Source: Arthrobacter zhangbolii (GTDB lineage Bacteria > Actinomycetota > Actinomycetes > Actinomycetales > Micrococcaceae). From it: a stretch of 64,000 bases of DNA. The position numbers and the translations under genes are program-made. The notes under the pieces are model-generated. The model was not told where the DNA came from. It searched no databases and worked only from the letters and a program-made list of their open reading frames with translations. The stretch is from the NCBI RefSeq assembly GCF_022869865.1, contig NZ_CP094984.1, positions 868,001-932,000 of the forward strand, written 5' to 3'. This document shows, piece after piece, positions 25,831 through 35,474 of this stretch (positions are counted from its first letter, which is position 1; every line of letters begins with the position of its first letter).

Positions 25831-26643
25831 ATGAAGATTGCACTTTTCGCCACCTGCATAGTGGACGCGATGTACCCCTCCACGGCGCGCGCCACCGTGT
25901 CCATCCTCGAGCGGTTAGGCCACACCGTGGTGTTCCCCGCGGGACAGGCCTGCTGCGGCCAGATGCACATGAACTCCGGATATTTCCCGGAGGCCGTGCC
26001 GGTGGTCCGCAACCACGTGGAAGCCTTCGAAGCGGAGGATTACGACGTCGCCGTGGCACCTTCCGGCTCCTGCGTTGCCTCCGTGAAGCACCAGCACGCG
26101 ATGCTGGCCCGCACCATTGGCGACGCAGACCTGGAAACCCGTGCCAACGCCGTCGGCGCCCGGACCTATGAGCTTTCCGCGCTGCTGACCGATGTCCTGG
26201 GCGTCACCGATGCCGCCGCGGAACTGGGCTCCTGGTATCCCCACCGGGTGACCTACCACCCCAGCTGCCACGGTATGCGGCTGCTGCGGCTGGGAGACCG
26301 GCAGGCGGACCTGTTGCGCACGGTGGAGGGCCTGGAACTGGAACCGCTGCCGCAGGCGGACCAGTGCTGCGGCTTCGGGGGAACCTTCTCGATGAAGAAC
26401 GCCGATGTCTCCTCGGCCATGCTGGCGGACAAAAACGCCAACATCGCCGCCACCGGAGCCGGGCTGTGCACCGGGGGAGACGCATCCTGCCTGCTGCACA
26501 TCGGCGGCGGACTCTCCCGGCAGGGCAGCCCCATCTCCACCCTGCATTTCGCCGAGATCCTCGCCAGTACGCGGGACAACCCGGCACCAGCACCGGACCG
26601 GATCGGCAGTGCCGCTGGCATCAGCGGAAAGGCCGGCCGATGA
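25831..26643 (+). CDS. lutA: Lactate utilisation Fe-S oxidoreductase subunit A
   Basis: The 270-residue protein carries the paired cysteine-rich CCG domains of LutA/YkgE: CCGQMHMNSGYF near 32, then CHGMRLL near 147 and CCGFGGTFSMKN near 177. With LutB and LutC it oxidises L-lactate to pyruvate. The ATG at 25831 is preceded by GAAGGGC. Its stop overlaps the lutB ATG by four bases. No regulator is next to the operon, although B. subtilis uses the GntR protein LutR. Confidence 0.92.
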   Translation: MKIALFATCIVDAMYPSTARATVSILERLGHTVVFPAGQACCGQMHMNSGYFPEAVPVVRNHVEAFEAEDYDVAVAPSGSCVASVKHQHAMLARTIGDADLETRANAVGARTYELSALLTDVLGVTDAAAELGSWYPHRVTYHPSCHGMRLLRLGDRQADLLRTVEGLELEPLPQADQCCGFGGTFSMKNADVSSAMLADKNANIAATGAGLCTGGDASCLLHIGGGLSRQGSPISTLHFAEILASTRDNPAPAPDRIGSAAGISGKAGR

Positions 26644-28169
26644 GCTCCACCTATCTGGGTATGCCGGGACGGCCGGTTTTCGGAGACGGCAACCTGCACG
26701 CCACGGAAGCGTTTCCCACGGCGGCCCGGCGGGAACTGGGCAACGCCCAGCTGCGCGCGAACCTCGGCCATGCCACCCACACCATCCGGGACAAGCGGCT
26801 GCGGGTGGTGGCGGAACTACCGGACTGGGAGGAGCTGCGGGACGCCGGAAGCGCAATCAAGGAATCCGTTATGGCGCGGCTGCCCGAACTGCTGGAGGAG
26901 TTCGAGGCGAACTTCACCGCCCGGGGCGGGAAAATCCACTGGGCGCGGGATGCCGCTGAAGCGAACAAAACCGTGCGGGACCTGATCCGCGACGCCGGTG
27001 CGGACGAAGTGGTCAAGGTCAAGTCCATGGCAACGCAGGAAATCGGCCTGAACGAATACCTCGAAGAGCAGGGCATCGCCGCGTTCGAAACCGACCTGGC
27101 GGAACTGATTGTCCAGCTGGACCATGACAAGCCCAGCCACATCCTGGTCCCCGCCATCCACAAAAACCGCACCCAGATCCGGGACATCTTCCTGCGGGAA
27201 ATGCCGGACGTGGATCCCGGCCTCACCAACAACCCGGCCCGGCTGGCCGAAGCGGCCCGCGTGCATCTGCGCCGGAAATTCCTGTCCGCCAAAGTTGCCG
27301 TTTCGGGCGCCAACTTCGCCATTGCCAAGTCCGGAACCCTCGCCGTCGTCGAATCCGAAGGCAACGGCAGGATGTGCCTGACCCTGCCCGAGACCCTGAT
27401 CACCGTGATGGGCGTGGAGAAGCTGCTGCCCTCCTGGCAGGACCTGGAAGTTTTTATGCAGCTGCTGCCGCGTTCCTCCACGGGGGAGCGGATGAACCCG
27501 TACACCTCGCTGTGGACCGGGGTGACGGAAGGTGACGGACCGCAGAACGTGCACCTGGTGCTGCTGGATAACGGACGCAGTGCAGCCCTGGCCGATGAAA
27601 TGGGACGGTCCGCCCTGCACTGCATCCGCTGCAGTGCGTGCATGAACGTCTGTCCTGTCTACGAGCGCACTGGCGGGCATGCTTATGGCTCCACCTATCC
27701 CGGTCCCATCGGGGCCATCCTCTCGCCGCTGCTCACCGGGATTACCTCCGAGGAGAACGCCTCGCTGCCCTACGCCTCCTCGCTGTGCGGCGCCTGCTAC
27801 GACGCCTGCCCGGTGAAGATCAACATCCCCGAAATCCTGGTGCACCTGCGGGCCGAGGACGTGGACAGCAGACGCGGAACCAGGAAAACCCCCGGGCAGA
27901 TGGACGTAGCCATGAAAGCGGCGTCCTGGGCCATGGGCGCGGGCCGGCGTATGGCCCTGGCGGAGAAAGCCCTTCCGCTGGGGAAGCTGGCGGCCGGTCC
28001 GGACAGGAAAATCAAAAAGCTTCCCGGCATTGCTGCCGGATGGACGCAAAGCAGGGATATCCCCGCACCGCCCGCACAGTCCTTCAGGGACTGGTGGGGG
28101 AAGGAACGCGGGAAGTCCGCCCCAGGGGAGAATGCCCCCACCATCACCAGGCAAAAGGAAAAGGAATGA
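26640..28169 (+). CDS. lutB: Lactate utilisation iron-sulfur protein B
   Basis: From the overlapping ATG at 26640 the protein has 509 residues, somewhat longer than the Bacillus protein because of a C-terminal extension rich in Lys, Pro and Gly. The N-terminal LUD-like domain (about 70-300) is followed by two 4Fe-4S motifs, CIRCSACMNVCPVYE near 329 and CGACYDACPVKINIPE near 383. The open frame runs 92 codons further upstream inside lutA but that part is out of phase with known LutB. It overlaps lutC by four bases. Confidence 0.93.
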   Translation: MSSTYLGMPGRPVFGDGNLHATEAFPTAARRELGNAQLRANLGHATHTIRDKRLRVVAELPDWEELRDAGSAIKESVMARLPELLEEFEANFTARGGKIHWARDAAEANKTVRDLIRDAGADEVVKVKSMATQEIGLNEYLEEQGIAAFETDLAELIVQLDHDKPSHILVPAIHKNRTQIRDIFLREMPDVDPGLTNNPARLAEAARVHLRRKFLSAKVAVSGANFAIAKSGTLAVVESEGNGRMCLTLPETLITVMGVEKLLPSWQDLEVFMQLLPRSSTGERMNPYTSLWTGVTEGDGPQNVHLVLLDNGRSAALADEMGRSALHCIRCSACMNVCPVYERTGGHAYGSTYPGPIGAILSPLLTGITSEENASLPYASSLCGACYDACPVKINIPEILVHLRAEDVDSRRGTRKTPGQMDVAMKAASWAMGAGRRMALAEKALPLGKLAAGPDRKIKKLPGIAAGWTQSRDIPAPPAQSFRDWWGKERGKSAPGENAPTITRQKEKE

Positions 28170-28786
28170 GCGCCCGTACCGAAATCCTGGACCGGCTCCG
28201 GTCGGCTCTCCATGATGCACCGGCAGCTCCGGACATTCCGCGCCATTACCGGCACGAATCCGGCCTGCCCGGGGATGAACGCATCGAACTGCTGCGCGAC
28301 AGGCTGCTGGATTACAAGGCCGGCGTCTGTGTAGTGGATGAGCCCGACGTGCCGGCCCGCGTGGCCGAACTGCTGGGGAAGGGCACCACCTACGTGGTCC
28401 CGCCGGGACTGGAGGAAGCCTGGACCGCGCTCGCTCCCGGCCGCATCACCGATTCTGCGGAGGAACCGCTCTCCGTTGCTGAGCTGGATGCTGCGGACGC
28501 CGTGGTCACCGGATGCGCCGCAGCCGTCGCGGAAACCGGGACCATCATCCTGGACGGCAGCCCCGATCAGGGACGCCGGGCCATCTCCCTTATCCCGGAT
28601 CACCACATCTGCCTGGTCCGTGCCGGTGACATTGCAGGTGTGCTGCCCGAAGCCCTGCGCGGGCTGGACGGTACCCATCCGCTGACCTGGATCAGCGGTC
28701 CCAGCGCCACCAGCGACATTGAGCTGGAACGGGTGGAGGGCGTCCACGGCCCGCGGACCCTCGACGTGGTGATTATCCGCGTGTGA
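28166..28786 (+). CDS. lutC: Lactate utilisation protein C (LUD domain)
   Basis: The ATG at 28166 lies in the lutB stop (ATGA) behind AAAGGA and gives 206 residues. The LUD-domain core is visible: AVVTGCAAAVAETGTIILDG near 110-129, RAISLIPDHHICLV near 136-149 and the terminal TSDIELERVEGVHGPRTLDVVII. It completes the lutABC complex for L-lactate oxidation. The gene ends the operon and converges on the DUF5129 gene with a 14-base gap and no visible terminator. Confidence 0.92.
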   Translation: MSARTEILDRLRSALHDAPAAPDIPRHYRHESGLPGDERIELLRDRLLDYKAGVCVVDEPDVPARVAELLGKGTTYVVPPGLEEAWTALAPGRITDSAEEPLSVAELDAADAVVTGCAAAVAETGTIILDGSPDQGRRAISLIPDHHICLVRAGDIAGVLPEALRGLDGTHPLTWISGPSATSDIELERVEGVHGPRTLDVVIIRV

Positions 28787-28800
28787 GGAACGCGCCCGGG

Positions 28801-30246
28801 CTAGAAGGAGCCGGAGCTGCCTGAACCCGAGAAGCTGCCGCCGCTGCTCCCGTAGCCGGTGGTGCTGGAGGTGTCCGAGCGCACCGAGCTGATCTCGGCT
28901 GTACCGTTTTCCAAATCCGTGTTGAACGTGGCCACTGAGTAGAAGGCGTAGTACGGAAAGACCGTGTCCAGGATGCCGGGCCGGTAGCCGTCCCTACGGC
29001 CGGGCCGCCGGGCGCCGTCCTGCTCGAAGGCGTTGCGCAGAAGCTCGCGTTCCTTCTCATTCTTCGCATAACCGGCAATCACGGTTTCGGAGTGGTTCCT
29101 CAGCAGATCGGAAAGCTCGCCGCGGGCCGACCGCAGCCGGTCCAGGGCCGTTTCGGGACTGATGGATCCCTCCGACAGTTCCGCAGCCCAGGAGCGCAGG
29201 TCCTGGCGGACACGGGTGCGGAAGGCGGTCAGTGCTGCGGCGGTGGCGGAATCCTTTTCTCCCGTCTCGGACTGAAGCAGATCATCGAGCCGGTCCAGGT
29301 CTTCGTTGAACGGGCTGATCTGGCGGTCCCAGGCCCGCTCCCATCCCGGCGCCTTGTTCAGCAGGGAATTGGTATCCGCAATCACGTCATCCAGGCCGTC
29401 AAGCTCCGTGGCGGTGTCTGCGTATTCTTCGATCACGGCCGTACTGCTGCGTTTCCGAAGGTCCTTCGCCGTCAGGTCATGCGCGGCATTGTTCTGCTGG
29501 GTGGCCTTGGCATACCTGGTCATAAAGGTCCGGTACTGTTCCAGGACCTTGGCTCCGTACGTGGAATCCGCAGGAATGGTGCGGGCATCCACCTCGGTGG
29601 CGTCCAGATCCCGGGTGACACTGGAATACGCGGCGTCTGCGGTCTTCAGGAGTGCGGCATTCTTCGTGCCGCGGCGGCGCCGGAGTCCGACGGCGGTGCC
29701 GGCTCCGGCCAGTACGGCGGCACCTCCTACGGCGGAGGCTCCGATGAAGACGGGACTCGCGTACCAGGGCCGGTTGATACGTTCGGCGGCCTCTTCGACG
29801 GCGGCAATCGTGCCGTCCGTCCACTGTGCTTCGCGGAAAAGGTCATTGACCTCTTCCCGGATGTCTTCCTGCTGGTCCAGGGGGATCTTCCGGTCTTCGC
29901 CGAAATAGGTGCCGGTATGGCGGCCCACCGGGTCCAAGGCAAAGATGAACAGCCCGTCCGCCCACTTCTGGCCGTCCCCGCTGATCCACTCCGGGTGCTC
30001 GGCACGGGCGAAGTTCAGCACATCTTCATTGATGTTTGCCTCTTTGCTGCCGTTGTAGGTATACACGGCCACCGTGGTGGGTTCACGGAAATCAATGTCC
30101 TCGAGGGCAGGCAGCAGGGTGTTGGCGTCGAGCACCCCTGCGGTGTCCTCGACGATGACCTCCTGCGGCGCCACGGCCGAGGCAGGCGCGGCGCCGAAGG
30201 CAAGCATGGTCAGCAGGAGCAGCAGGACAGAGAGTACGCGGCGCAC
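28801..30246 (-). CDS. DUF5129/TPM-like secreted membrane-anchored protein
   Basis: A GTG at 30246 behind GGAGGG (8-base gap) gives 481 residues. A Sec signal peptide (about 1-24, ends ASA) is followed by a TPM-like extracellular domain (about 28-150) with DTAGVLDANTLL. A membrane segment lies at about 160-180 (IGASAVGGAAVLAGAGTAVG), then RRRRG and a long charged, helical cytoplasmic region (about 190-430). The C-terminus is Gly/Ser-rich (SSGGSFSGSGSSGSF), as in YgcG-like TPM proteins. The family has no established biochemical role. The more upstream start at 30327 lacks support. Confidence 0.8.
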   Translation of the reverse strand: MRRVLSVLLLLLTMLAFGAAPASAVAPQEVIVEDTAGVLDANTLLPALEDIDFREPTTVAVYTYNGSKEANINEDVLNFARAEHPEWISGDGQKWADGLFIFALDPVGRHTGTYFGEDRKIPLDQQEDIREEVNDLFREAQWTDGTIAAVEEAAERINRPWYASPVFIGASAVGGAAVLAGAGTAVGLRRRRGTKNAALLKTADAAYSSVTRDLDATEVDARTIPADSTYGAKVLEQYRTFMTRYAKATQQNNAAHDLTAKDLRKRSSTAVIEEYADTATELDGLDDVIADTNSLLNKAPGWERAWDRQISPFNEDLDRLDDLLQSETGEKDSATAAALTAFRTRVRQDLRSWAAELSEGSISPETALDRLRSARGELSDLLRNHSETVIAGYAKNEKERELLRNAFEQDGARRPGRRDGYRPGILDTVFPYYAFYSVATFNTDLENGTAEISSVRSDTSSTTGYGSSGGSFSGSGSSGSF

Positions 30247-30408
30247 GGGCTTTCCCTCCGGGTCTGAGATGTAATGCCCACGAGCGTAGCGGCTGGTTGT
30301 GCGCGCCGCGACCTGTCGGGGTAACAAGGCCCCGGCAACAACCCCGCGGTAACGACCCCTGCGGCAACAACTCCGCGGCGGCGTCTCCGGACGGCAGCGC
30401 CTTCCCGG

Positions 30409-31506
30409 TTAGGCGTTGAGCAGGATCCTGGCGCGCTTACGGGCCGGGGCCGGTACCGGCGGCAGTACCGGGAGTGGATCCGCAGCCGGGGCCTGAGCCC
30501 GGGTGACCGTAGTCAGGAACCGGACCGTCTCACGCAGCGTCTGCAGGGCCTCGGGCCGATGCAGCCGGAACTGGTATTCATGGCCGAGTACCGGTTTGTG
30601 GTCCCGGGGCCAGAACCCGCGGGTTACCGGAACCCCGAGCGCCTCCAGCCGGTCCGCCAGGGGAACGGATTGGCTTGCCGTCAGCGGATCCCCGTTGCCT
30701 GCGGCAATATAGGTGGGCGGGAACCGGGCATCCACATGCTCGAAGATGGACATGTGTTCTGCCGCCTCCGTGGCTGCCCAGTCCTTGGACCCGGTATAGG
30801 CCCAGAGCGCTTTCCTCAGGCCCCACCCGAACGTGCCGCTGAGGCTGGCTACGGACTGAAAATCGTAGACCCCGCAGTGAAGCAGGATGCCGCGCAGATG
30901 CTCGGGTGCAGCGGCGGGGGAAATGCCGGTCCGGCGGGCATAGGCGGGATTGGTGATGCCCAGGGCCAGCTGCGCAGCCAGCTGCGCTCCGGCGGAGTCC
31001 CCGGCCAGGACAATCCGGTCCGGATCCAGGCCGTATTTATCTGCGTGTTCCCGCAAATACCCCAGCGCCGCGTTCAGTTCCCTGACTGCCGTGGGGTAGC
31101 TGACCTTGGGGGAAACGGAGTAACCGACGCCCACCACGGCATAGCCGTAGCCGGCCAGGACACGCAGATACGGCTCCACGTCCTTTTTCGACCCCGAGAT
31201 CCAGGCACCTCCGTGGATCCAGACCACCAGCGGTAGCGGTTTGCTGGCGGACGCAGGCAGGAACAGGTCAAGGGTTGGGTTGACGGCGGCACCCAGATAA
31301 CGAAGTCCCTGGTGCCCGGTGATACTTACGTGGGGAAGATGCAGCCGCGGGCGCGGATACTGCAGTTTCCCTGCGCCGGAGAAAACACTGCGGATGAGCA
31401 GGGCCGAGGGGCGGGGGTCCCGCTGCAGGGTGATGGCAGCTACGGTTCCGGCAACGGCGGCTGCCCCGGCAAGGACCCCCGCTGCCGCTGGAGAGAGGAT
31501 CTTCAC
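30409..31506 (-). CDS. Alpha/beta hydrolase (BD-FAE/HSL-like esterase)
   Basis: The 365-residue protein has an N-terminal membrane-anchor or signal-like segment (about 8-27), the oxyanion HGG motif at 98-100 and the nucleophile Ser171 in LAGDSAGAQ. A late Asp in AAGNGDPLTASQS and His in WPRDHKPVLGHEY complete a plausible triad. A proline- and Arg-rich C-terminal tail follows residue 335. It is probably exported or membrane-tethered and hydrolyses short-chain esters; the physiological substrate is unknown. It lies 162 bases upstream of the DUF5129 gene on the same strand. Confidence 0.82.
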   Translation of the reverse strand: MKILSPAAAGVLAGAAAVAGTVAAITLQRDPRPSALLIRSVFSGAGKLQYPRPRLHLPHVSITGHQGLRYLGAAVNPTLDLFLPASASKPLPLVVWIHGGAWISGSKKDVEPYLRVLAGYGYAVVGVGYSVSPKVSYPTAVRELNAALGYLREHADKYGLDPDRIVLAGDSAGAQLAAQLALGITNPAYARRTGISPAAAPEHLRGILLHCGVYDFQSVASLSGTFGWGLRKALWAYTGSKDWAATEAAEHMSIFEHVDARFPPTYIAAGNGDPLTASQSVPLADRLEALGVPVTRGFWPRDHKPVLGHEYQFRLHRPEALQTLRETVRFLTTVTRAQAPAADPLPVLPPVPAPARKRARILLNA

Positions 31507-31679
31507 GATTTCAGGCTAGGACGGCCAAATGAGCACGTTTTTCGGCATTCGCCGCCAGCACGCGGTTCTGTCCTACGCGCCGGGACGCATCTCACGGCCT
31601 CTGGTGAGGCGGCTTACCGGTGTACGGCGGACCCACGGTGTCCGGGGGCGCGAGGGGATCGGGGGAGTGATGCCTTCAG

Positions 31680-32387
31680 CTAGCCGGCCGTGACCTCATC
31701 GGCACTGCGTTCGCGATGGTGACGAACGTAGCCGGCAGTTGCCACGGCAATTGAAATAGCGGCAGAGATTGACAGTCCCAGCCAGAGGCCCACCTTCAGT
31801 GCAGCGGCCCCGGCCACGGCTCCGAGCATAATCAGAGCGATTGCCAGGGCGCGGCGCAGCCAAAACCGGCTGTTGCCGCCGGCGAGCCGGGAATCGGAGG
31901 CCAGACCGGTGATGGTGGAGGTCACCACCACCGTGGTGATCTCGGCAACTGCCAGGCGCTTGGCCGTTGCAGCCTGGACGCCCATGGCAGTGGCTAGCGA
32001 CGACGTCGTTATGCCGCCGAGTACCTCGTTGCCCTGGACATCGGCCAGCAGGGAGAAGACGGCCAACGCGGTAATGACAGCGGCCACCACGATCAGCGCA
32101 ACCGAGGTCCGCGAACTCCAGCCCTGGGGCCCCTTGCGCAGCATGCGCCCGGCCAGGGCGGCACCGAGCATAAAGAAGATCAGCGCCAGCACCGGCCGGA
32201 GGACCGGCAGGCCGGTCCCGCCGGCAAACGCCATGCCCAGGAGCACCACGTTGCCTGTCATGTTTCCGGTGAAGACCTGGTCCAGGCCCAGATATCCGAC
32301 GGCGTCCACCACTCCGGTGGAGAAGGTCAGGGCCAGCATCAGCCACAAATGCACCCGTTCGGTAGGCACGGCGTTCAGTCGCTTCAC
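31680..32387 (-). CDS. YoaK/DUF1275-family membrane protein
   Basis: The 235-residue protein has six membrane segments. The family hallmark FSTGVVDAVGYLGLDQVFTGNMTGNVVLLG occupies residues 22-51, and AMGVQAATAKRLAVAEITTVVVTSTITGL near 134-162 is the second conserved block. The function of the family is unknown; it is distantly related to membrane transporters. The 173-base gap downstream (31507-31679) contains no recognisable gene or hairpin. It diverges from the gamma-glutamyltransferase gene. Confidence 0.85.
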   Translation of the reverse strand: MKRLNAVPTERVHLWLMLALTFSTGVVDAVGYLGLDQVFTGNMTGNVVLLGMAFAGGTGLPVLRPVLALIFFMLGAALAGRMLRKGPQGWSSRTSVALIVVAAVITALAVFSLLADVQGNEVLGGITTSSLATAMGVQAATAKRLAVAEITTVVVTSTITGLASDSRLAGGNSRFWLRRALAIALIMLGAVAGAAALKVGLWLGLSISAAISIAVATAGYVRHHRERSADEVTAG

Positions 32388-32455
32388 GGGCGGGCTGTCT
32401 CCTCAGGCAGGTGCCCGGCCACCTCTGAACACGGCCGGGCAGGAAGTCCGATTGT

Positions 32456-34324
32456 ATGCAAATGGGACCGTATGGGTGCAAAGATTCCCCTGACACTCTT
32501 CCGGCAGAAAGCGATCCCGTGACCTTCACTCCGCCCGCGTCCTTTACTACCCGCCCCACGCTGCAGGGAACGTTCGGCATGAGTGCCTCAACCCACTGGC
32601 TGGCCACGGCCTCCGCGCAGGCTGTGCTGGAGCGCGGTGGCAACGCCTTCGATGCCGCGGTGGCCGGCGGGTTTGTGCTGCATGTGGTGGAACCGCACCT
32701 GAACGGTCCCGGAGGCGATATGACCGGTGTGTTCGCCACAGCGGACAATCCCGGACGTCCCGTGGTCCTCATGGGGCAGGGGCCTGCCCCCGCCGGCGCC
32801 ACGCGTGAGCATTACCTCACCGAAGGCCTTGAGCTGGTGCCCGGCGCCGGCGCCCTCGCCGCGGCGGTTCCGGCGGCGGTGGACGCGTGGCTTCTGCTGC
32901 TCCGCGACCACGGTTCCTGGGAGCTCGGCGAGGTGCTCGCCTTCGCCGTTGATTACGCCCGCAACGGCCACCCGGTGGCGGGCCGGGTGGGAGCAACCAT
33001 CCAGGCCGTGGCAGAGCTGTTTACCGACCACTGGCCCACGTCCGCGGCGCAGTGGATGCCCGGGGGAAGAGCGCCCCGGGAAGGGGAAATCATCCGTAAC
33101 CAGGCGTACGCGCAGGTGCTGGAGCGGATGGTGGCTGCCGGCGCGGGGGAATCCACCCGGGAAGGGCGGATTGATGCCGCGCGGAGGGAATGGCGTGAAG
33201 GGTTCGTGGCCCGGGCCGCCGTCGAATTCCTCGCCGGACCGCACCGGCATTCCTCGGGGACGAACCATGCAGGTGTCATTTCACTGGCCGACTTTGCCGG
33301 GTTCGAGGCGTCCTTTGAACCTGCCGTGACATTCAATTTCCGCGGCTACACCATCGCCAAGACCGGTGCCTGGGGGCAGGGCCCGGCGCTATTGCAGACC
33401 TTGGCCATCCTGGCAGGGTTCGGGGACGAAAGGCTGGACCCCTCCACCGCCTTGGGTGCCCACACCATCCTGGAGGCGCAGAAACTGGCCATCGCGGACC
33501 GGGAAGCCTATTACGGAGATGCGCAGGTTCCGCTGGAGCACCTCCTCAGTGAGGACTACGCGGCCGCCCGGCGGACGCTGATCGGTGATACTGCGTCCCA
33601 CGAGTTCCGGCCCGGCACGGTGCCCGGCCGCGTGCCCTTCATGCCGCCGCTGCGCACGGAGTACCAGCCACCGGCAACCGACGGCGGCGGCTTTGCCGGG
33701 GTGGGCGAGCCGACGGTGGCGCCCACCGGGGAAGTGCGGGGCGACACCTGCCACATCGACGTGGTGGACCGGTGGGGAAACATGGTGTCCGCCACCCCGT
33801 CCGGCGGCTGGCTGCAGTCCTCACCCACCATCCCTGAACTTGGTTTCTGCCTGGGCACCCGGCTGCAGATGACCTGGCTGGAGGAAGGCGCCCCGTCCAC
33901 CCTGACGCCGGGCAAGCGTCCGCGCACCACGCTGACCCCCACACTCGTGCTGCGGGACGGCCATCCGGTCTCCGCGCTGGGGTCCCCCGGCGGAGACCAG
34001 CAGGACCAGTGGCAGCTGCTTTACCTGCTGCGCACCATTGTGGGCGGGTACACCCCGCAGCAGGCCATCGACGCGCCTGCCCTGCACACCACCTCCATCC
34101 CGGGATCGTTCTGGCCCCGTACCTGGACTCCGGGCGGGGCAGTGGTGGAGGGCCGGCTGGGCGGGGACGTCATCGCGGAGCTCGAAGCGCGCGGCCATGT
34201 GGTGAGCAGGGCTGGGGACTGGTCGCTGGGGCGCCTCTCCGCAGTGACGCGTGAACCGGGAACCGGCCTGCTGCAGGCTGCCGCGAACCCCCGGGGAATG
34301 CAGGGATACGCCGCAGGACGCTGA
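32456..34324 (+). CDS. ggt: Gamma-glutamyltransferase family protein
   Basis: The frame gives 622 residues in the Ntn-hydrolase GGT family. Thr431 in GDTCHIDVVDRWGNMVSAT is the expected autoprocessing site and nucleophile of the small subunit. The large-subunit GGNAFDAAVAGGF and GPGGDM blocks and the late SPGGDQQDQWQLL glycine loop are present. There is no signal peptide, so unlike E. coli GGT it may be cytoplasmic. The start is uncertain: ATG 32456 has GGAAG 9 bases upstream, and GTG 32519 is an alternative closer to the conserved part. Confidence 0.85.
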   Translation: MQMGPYGCKDSPDTLPAESDPVTFTPPASFTTRPTLQGTFGMSASTHWLATASAQAVLERGGNAFDAAVAGGFVLHVVEPHLNGPGGDMTGVFATADNPGRPVVLMGQGPAPAGATREHYLTEGLELVPGAGALAAAVPAAVDAWLLLLRDHGSWELGEVLAFAVDYARNGHPVAGRVGATIQAVAELFTDHWPTSAAQWMPGGRAPREGEIIRNQAYAQVLERMVAAGAGESTREGRIDAARREWREGFVARAAVEFLAGPHRHSSGTNHAGVISLADFAGFEASFEPAVTFNFRGYTIAKTGAWGQGPALLQTLAILAGFGDERLDPSTALGAHTILEAQKLAIADREAYYGDAQVPLEHLLSEDYAAARRTLIGDTASHEFRPGTVPGRVPFMPPLRTEYQPPATDGGGFAGVGEPTVAPTGEVRGDTCHIDVVDRWGNMVSATPSGGWLQSSPTIPELGFCLGTRLQMTWLEEGAPSTLTPGKRPRTTLTPTLVLRDGHPVSALGSPGGDQQDQWQLLYLLRTIVGGYTPQQAIDAPALHTTSIPGSFWPRTWTPGGAVVEGRLGGDVIAELEARGHVVSRAGDWSLGRLSAVTREPGTGLLQAAANPRGMQGYAAGR

Positions 34325-34442
34325 CGACGCACCGCATCATGCCCGGAAGAGGCCGGACACGTCCGTACTCCGTTCCGTTGCCGGAGGTGCCCGCCTATCG
34401 TGGGAGAGGGGAATTCCTTCCTACTGTGAGCGAGGCAGCGCC

Positions 34443-35405
34443 ATGGCCAACATCACCACCCGACCCGTCACCAAACTCGGAATCGTAGGTGCAGGCAGCG
34501 TCGGCACCTCGTTGGCCTACGCAGCCATCATCAGGGACACCGCCCGCGAGATTGCCATCTATGACATCGATGCGGTCAAGGCGGAGGCCGAATCGCTGGA
34601 CCTGGCCCACGGCACCCAGTTCACCGGGGCCAATACGGTTACCGGGGGCGGGAACATTGAAGCGCTCGCCGGATCCGACGTCATAGTGATAACCGCCGGC
34701 GCCCGCCAGCAGCCGGGCCAAAGCCGGCTGGACCTGGCCGGCACCAATGTGCGGATCCTGGAGTCGCTGATGCCGCAGCTCATGGAACAGGCCCCGGACG
34801 CGGTGTATATCCAGGTCACCAATCCTGCGGATGTCCTGGCAGTAGCGGCGCAGAAGATCGGCGGCCTGCCGCGCAACCGCATCTTCTCCTCCGGCACTGT
34901 CCTGGATACCTCGCGCCTGCGCCTCCTGCTGGCCCGTGAGGCACATGTGCTGATGACCAGCGTGCATGCCACCATCATCGGGGAGCACGGAGACTCGGAA
35001 TTCCCCGTCTGGTCCAACGCAACCATCGGACCGGTCCCCATCCGGGAGTGGCAGGTCAGCGGGCGCCAGGTCTTCACCGATGAGTTCCTGGCGGCTGCCA
35101 CCCATGATGTGATCAACGCCGCCTACCGGGTGATCGAGGGCAAGGGCGCCACGAACTACGCCATCGGCCTTGCCGGTGTGCGGATTGTGGAAGCGGTCCT
35201 GAACGCCGAAAACGCCGTACTCCCGGTATCGGCCACGCTCGCCGGGGAGTACGGGATCCGGGGAGTTGCCCTGTCGCTGCCCTCGATCGTGGGGCACAAC
35301 GGCGTCTACAAGATGCTGGAAATGCCGCTGGATGATGCGGAGAAGAACAAGCTGATGGATTCGGCGGAGACCCTGCGCAAAACCCTGGACTCACTGGGGA
35401 TTTAG
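34443..35405 (+). CDS. ldh: L-lactate dehydrogenase
   Basis: From MANITTRPVTK the protein has 320 residues. GIVGAGSVGTSLAY is the NAD-binding loop, and IIGEHGDSEFPVWS contains the catalytic His and the substrate-loop residues of L-LDH; the NPADVLA and DTSRLR motifs (with the Arg that binds carboxylate) also fit. It interconverts pyruvate and L-lactate. TATCGT at 34396 may be its -10 element. The longer frame to 34251 runs into the GGT gene and was dropped. Confidence 0.93.
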   Translation: MANITTRPVTKLGIVGAGSVGTSLAYAAIIRDTAREIAIYDIDAVKAEAESLDLAHGTQFTGANTVTGGGNIEALAGSDVIVITAGARQQPGQSRLDLAGTNVRILESLMPQLMEQAPDAVYIQVTNPADVLAVAAQKIGGLPRNRIFSSGTVLDTSRLRLLLAREAHVLMTSVHATIIGEHGDSEFPVWSNATIGPVPIREWQVSGRQVFTDEFLAAATHDVINAAYRVIEGKGATNYAIGLAGVRIVEAVLNAENAVLPVSATLAGEYGIRGVALSLPSIVGHNGVYKMLEMPLDDAEKNKLMDSAETLRKTLDSLGI

Positions 35406-35420
35406 AAACCGGGCATTTAA

Positions 35421-35466
35421 GCAGGTTCGGCGGCGCCGTCCCGGAGGGGACAACGCCGCCGACTGC
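35421..35466. terminator. Bidirectional hairpin between ldh and putP
   Basis: Nested pairing joins GCAG (35421-35424) with CTGC (35463-35466), TCGGCGGCG (35427-35435) with CGCCGCCGA (35454-35462), and GTCCC (35438-35442) with GGGAC (35447-35451). It lies between two convergent stops, 15 bases from ldh and 8 from putP, and should stop transcription from both sides. No strong T-run is present. Confidence 0.75.
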
Positions 35467-35474
35467 CGTGGGAC

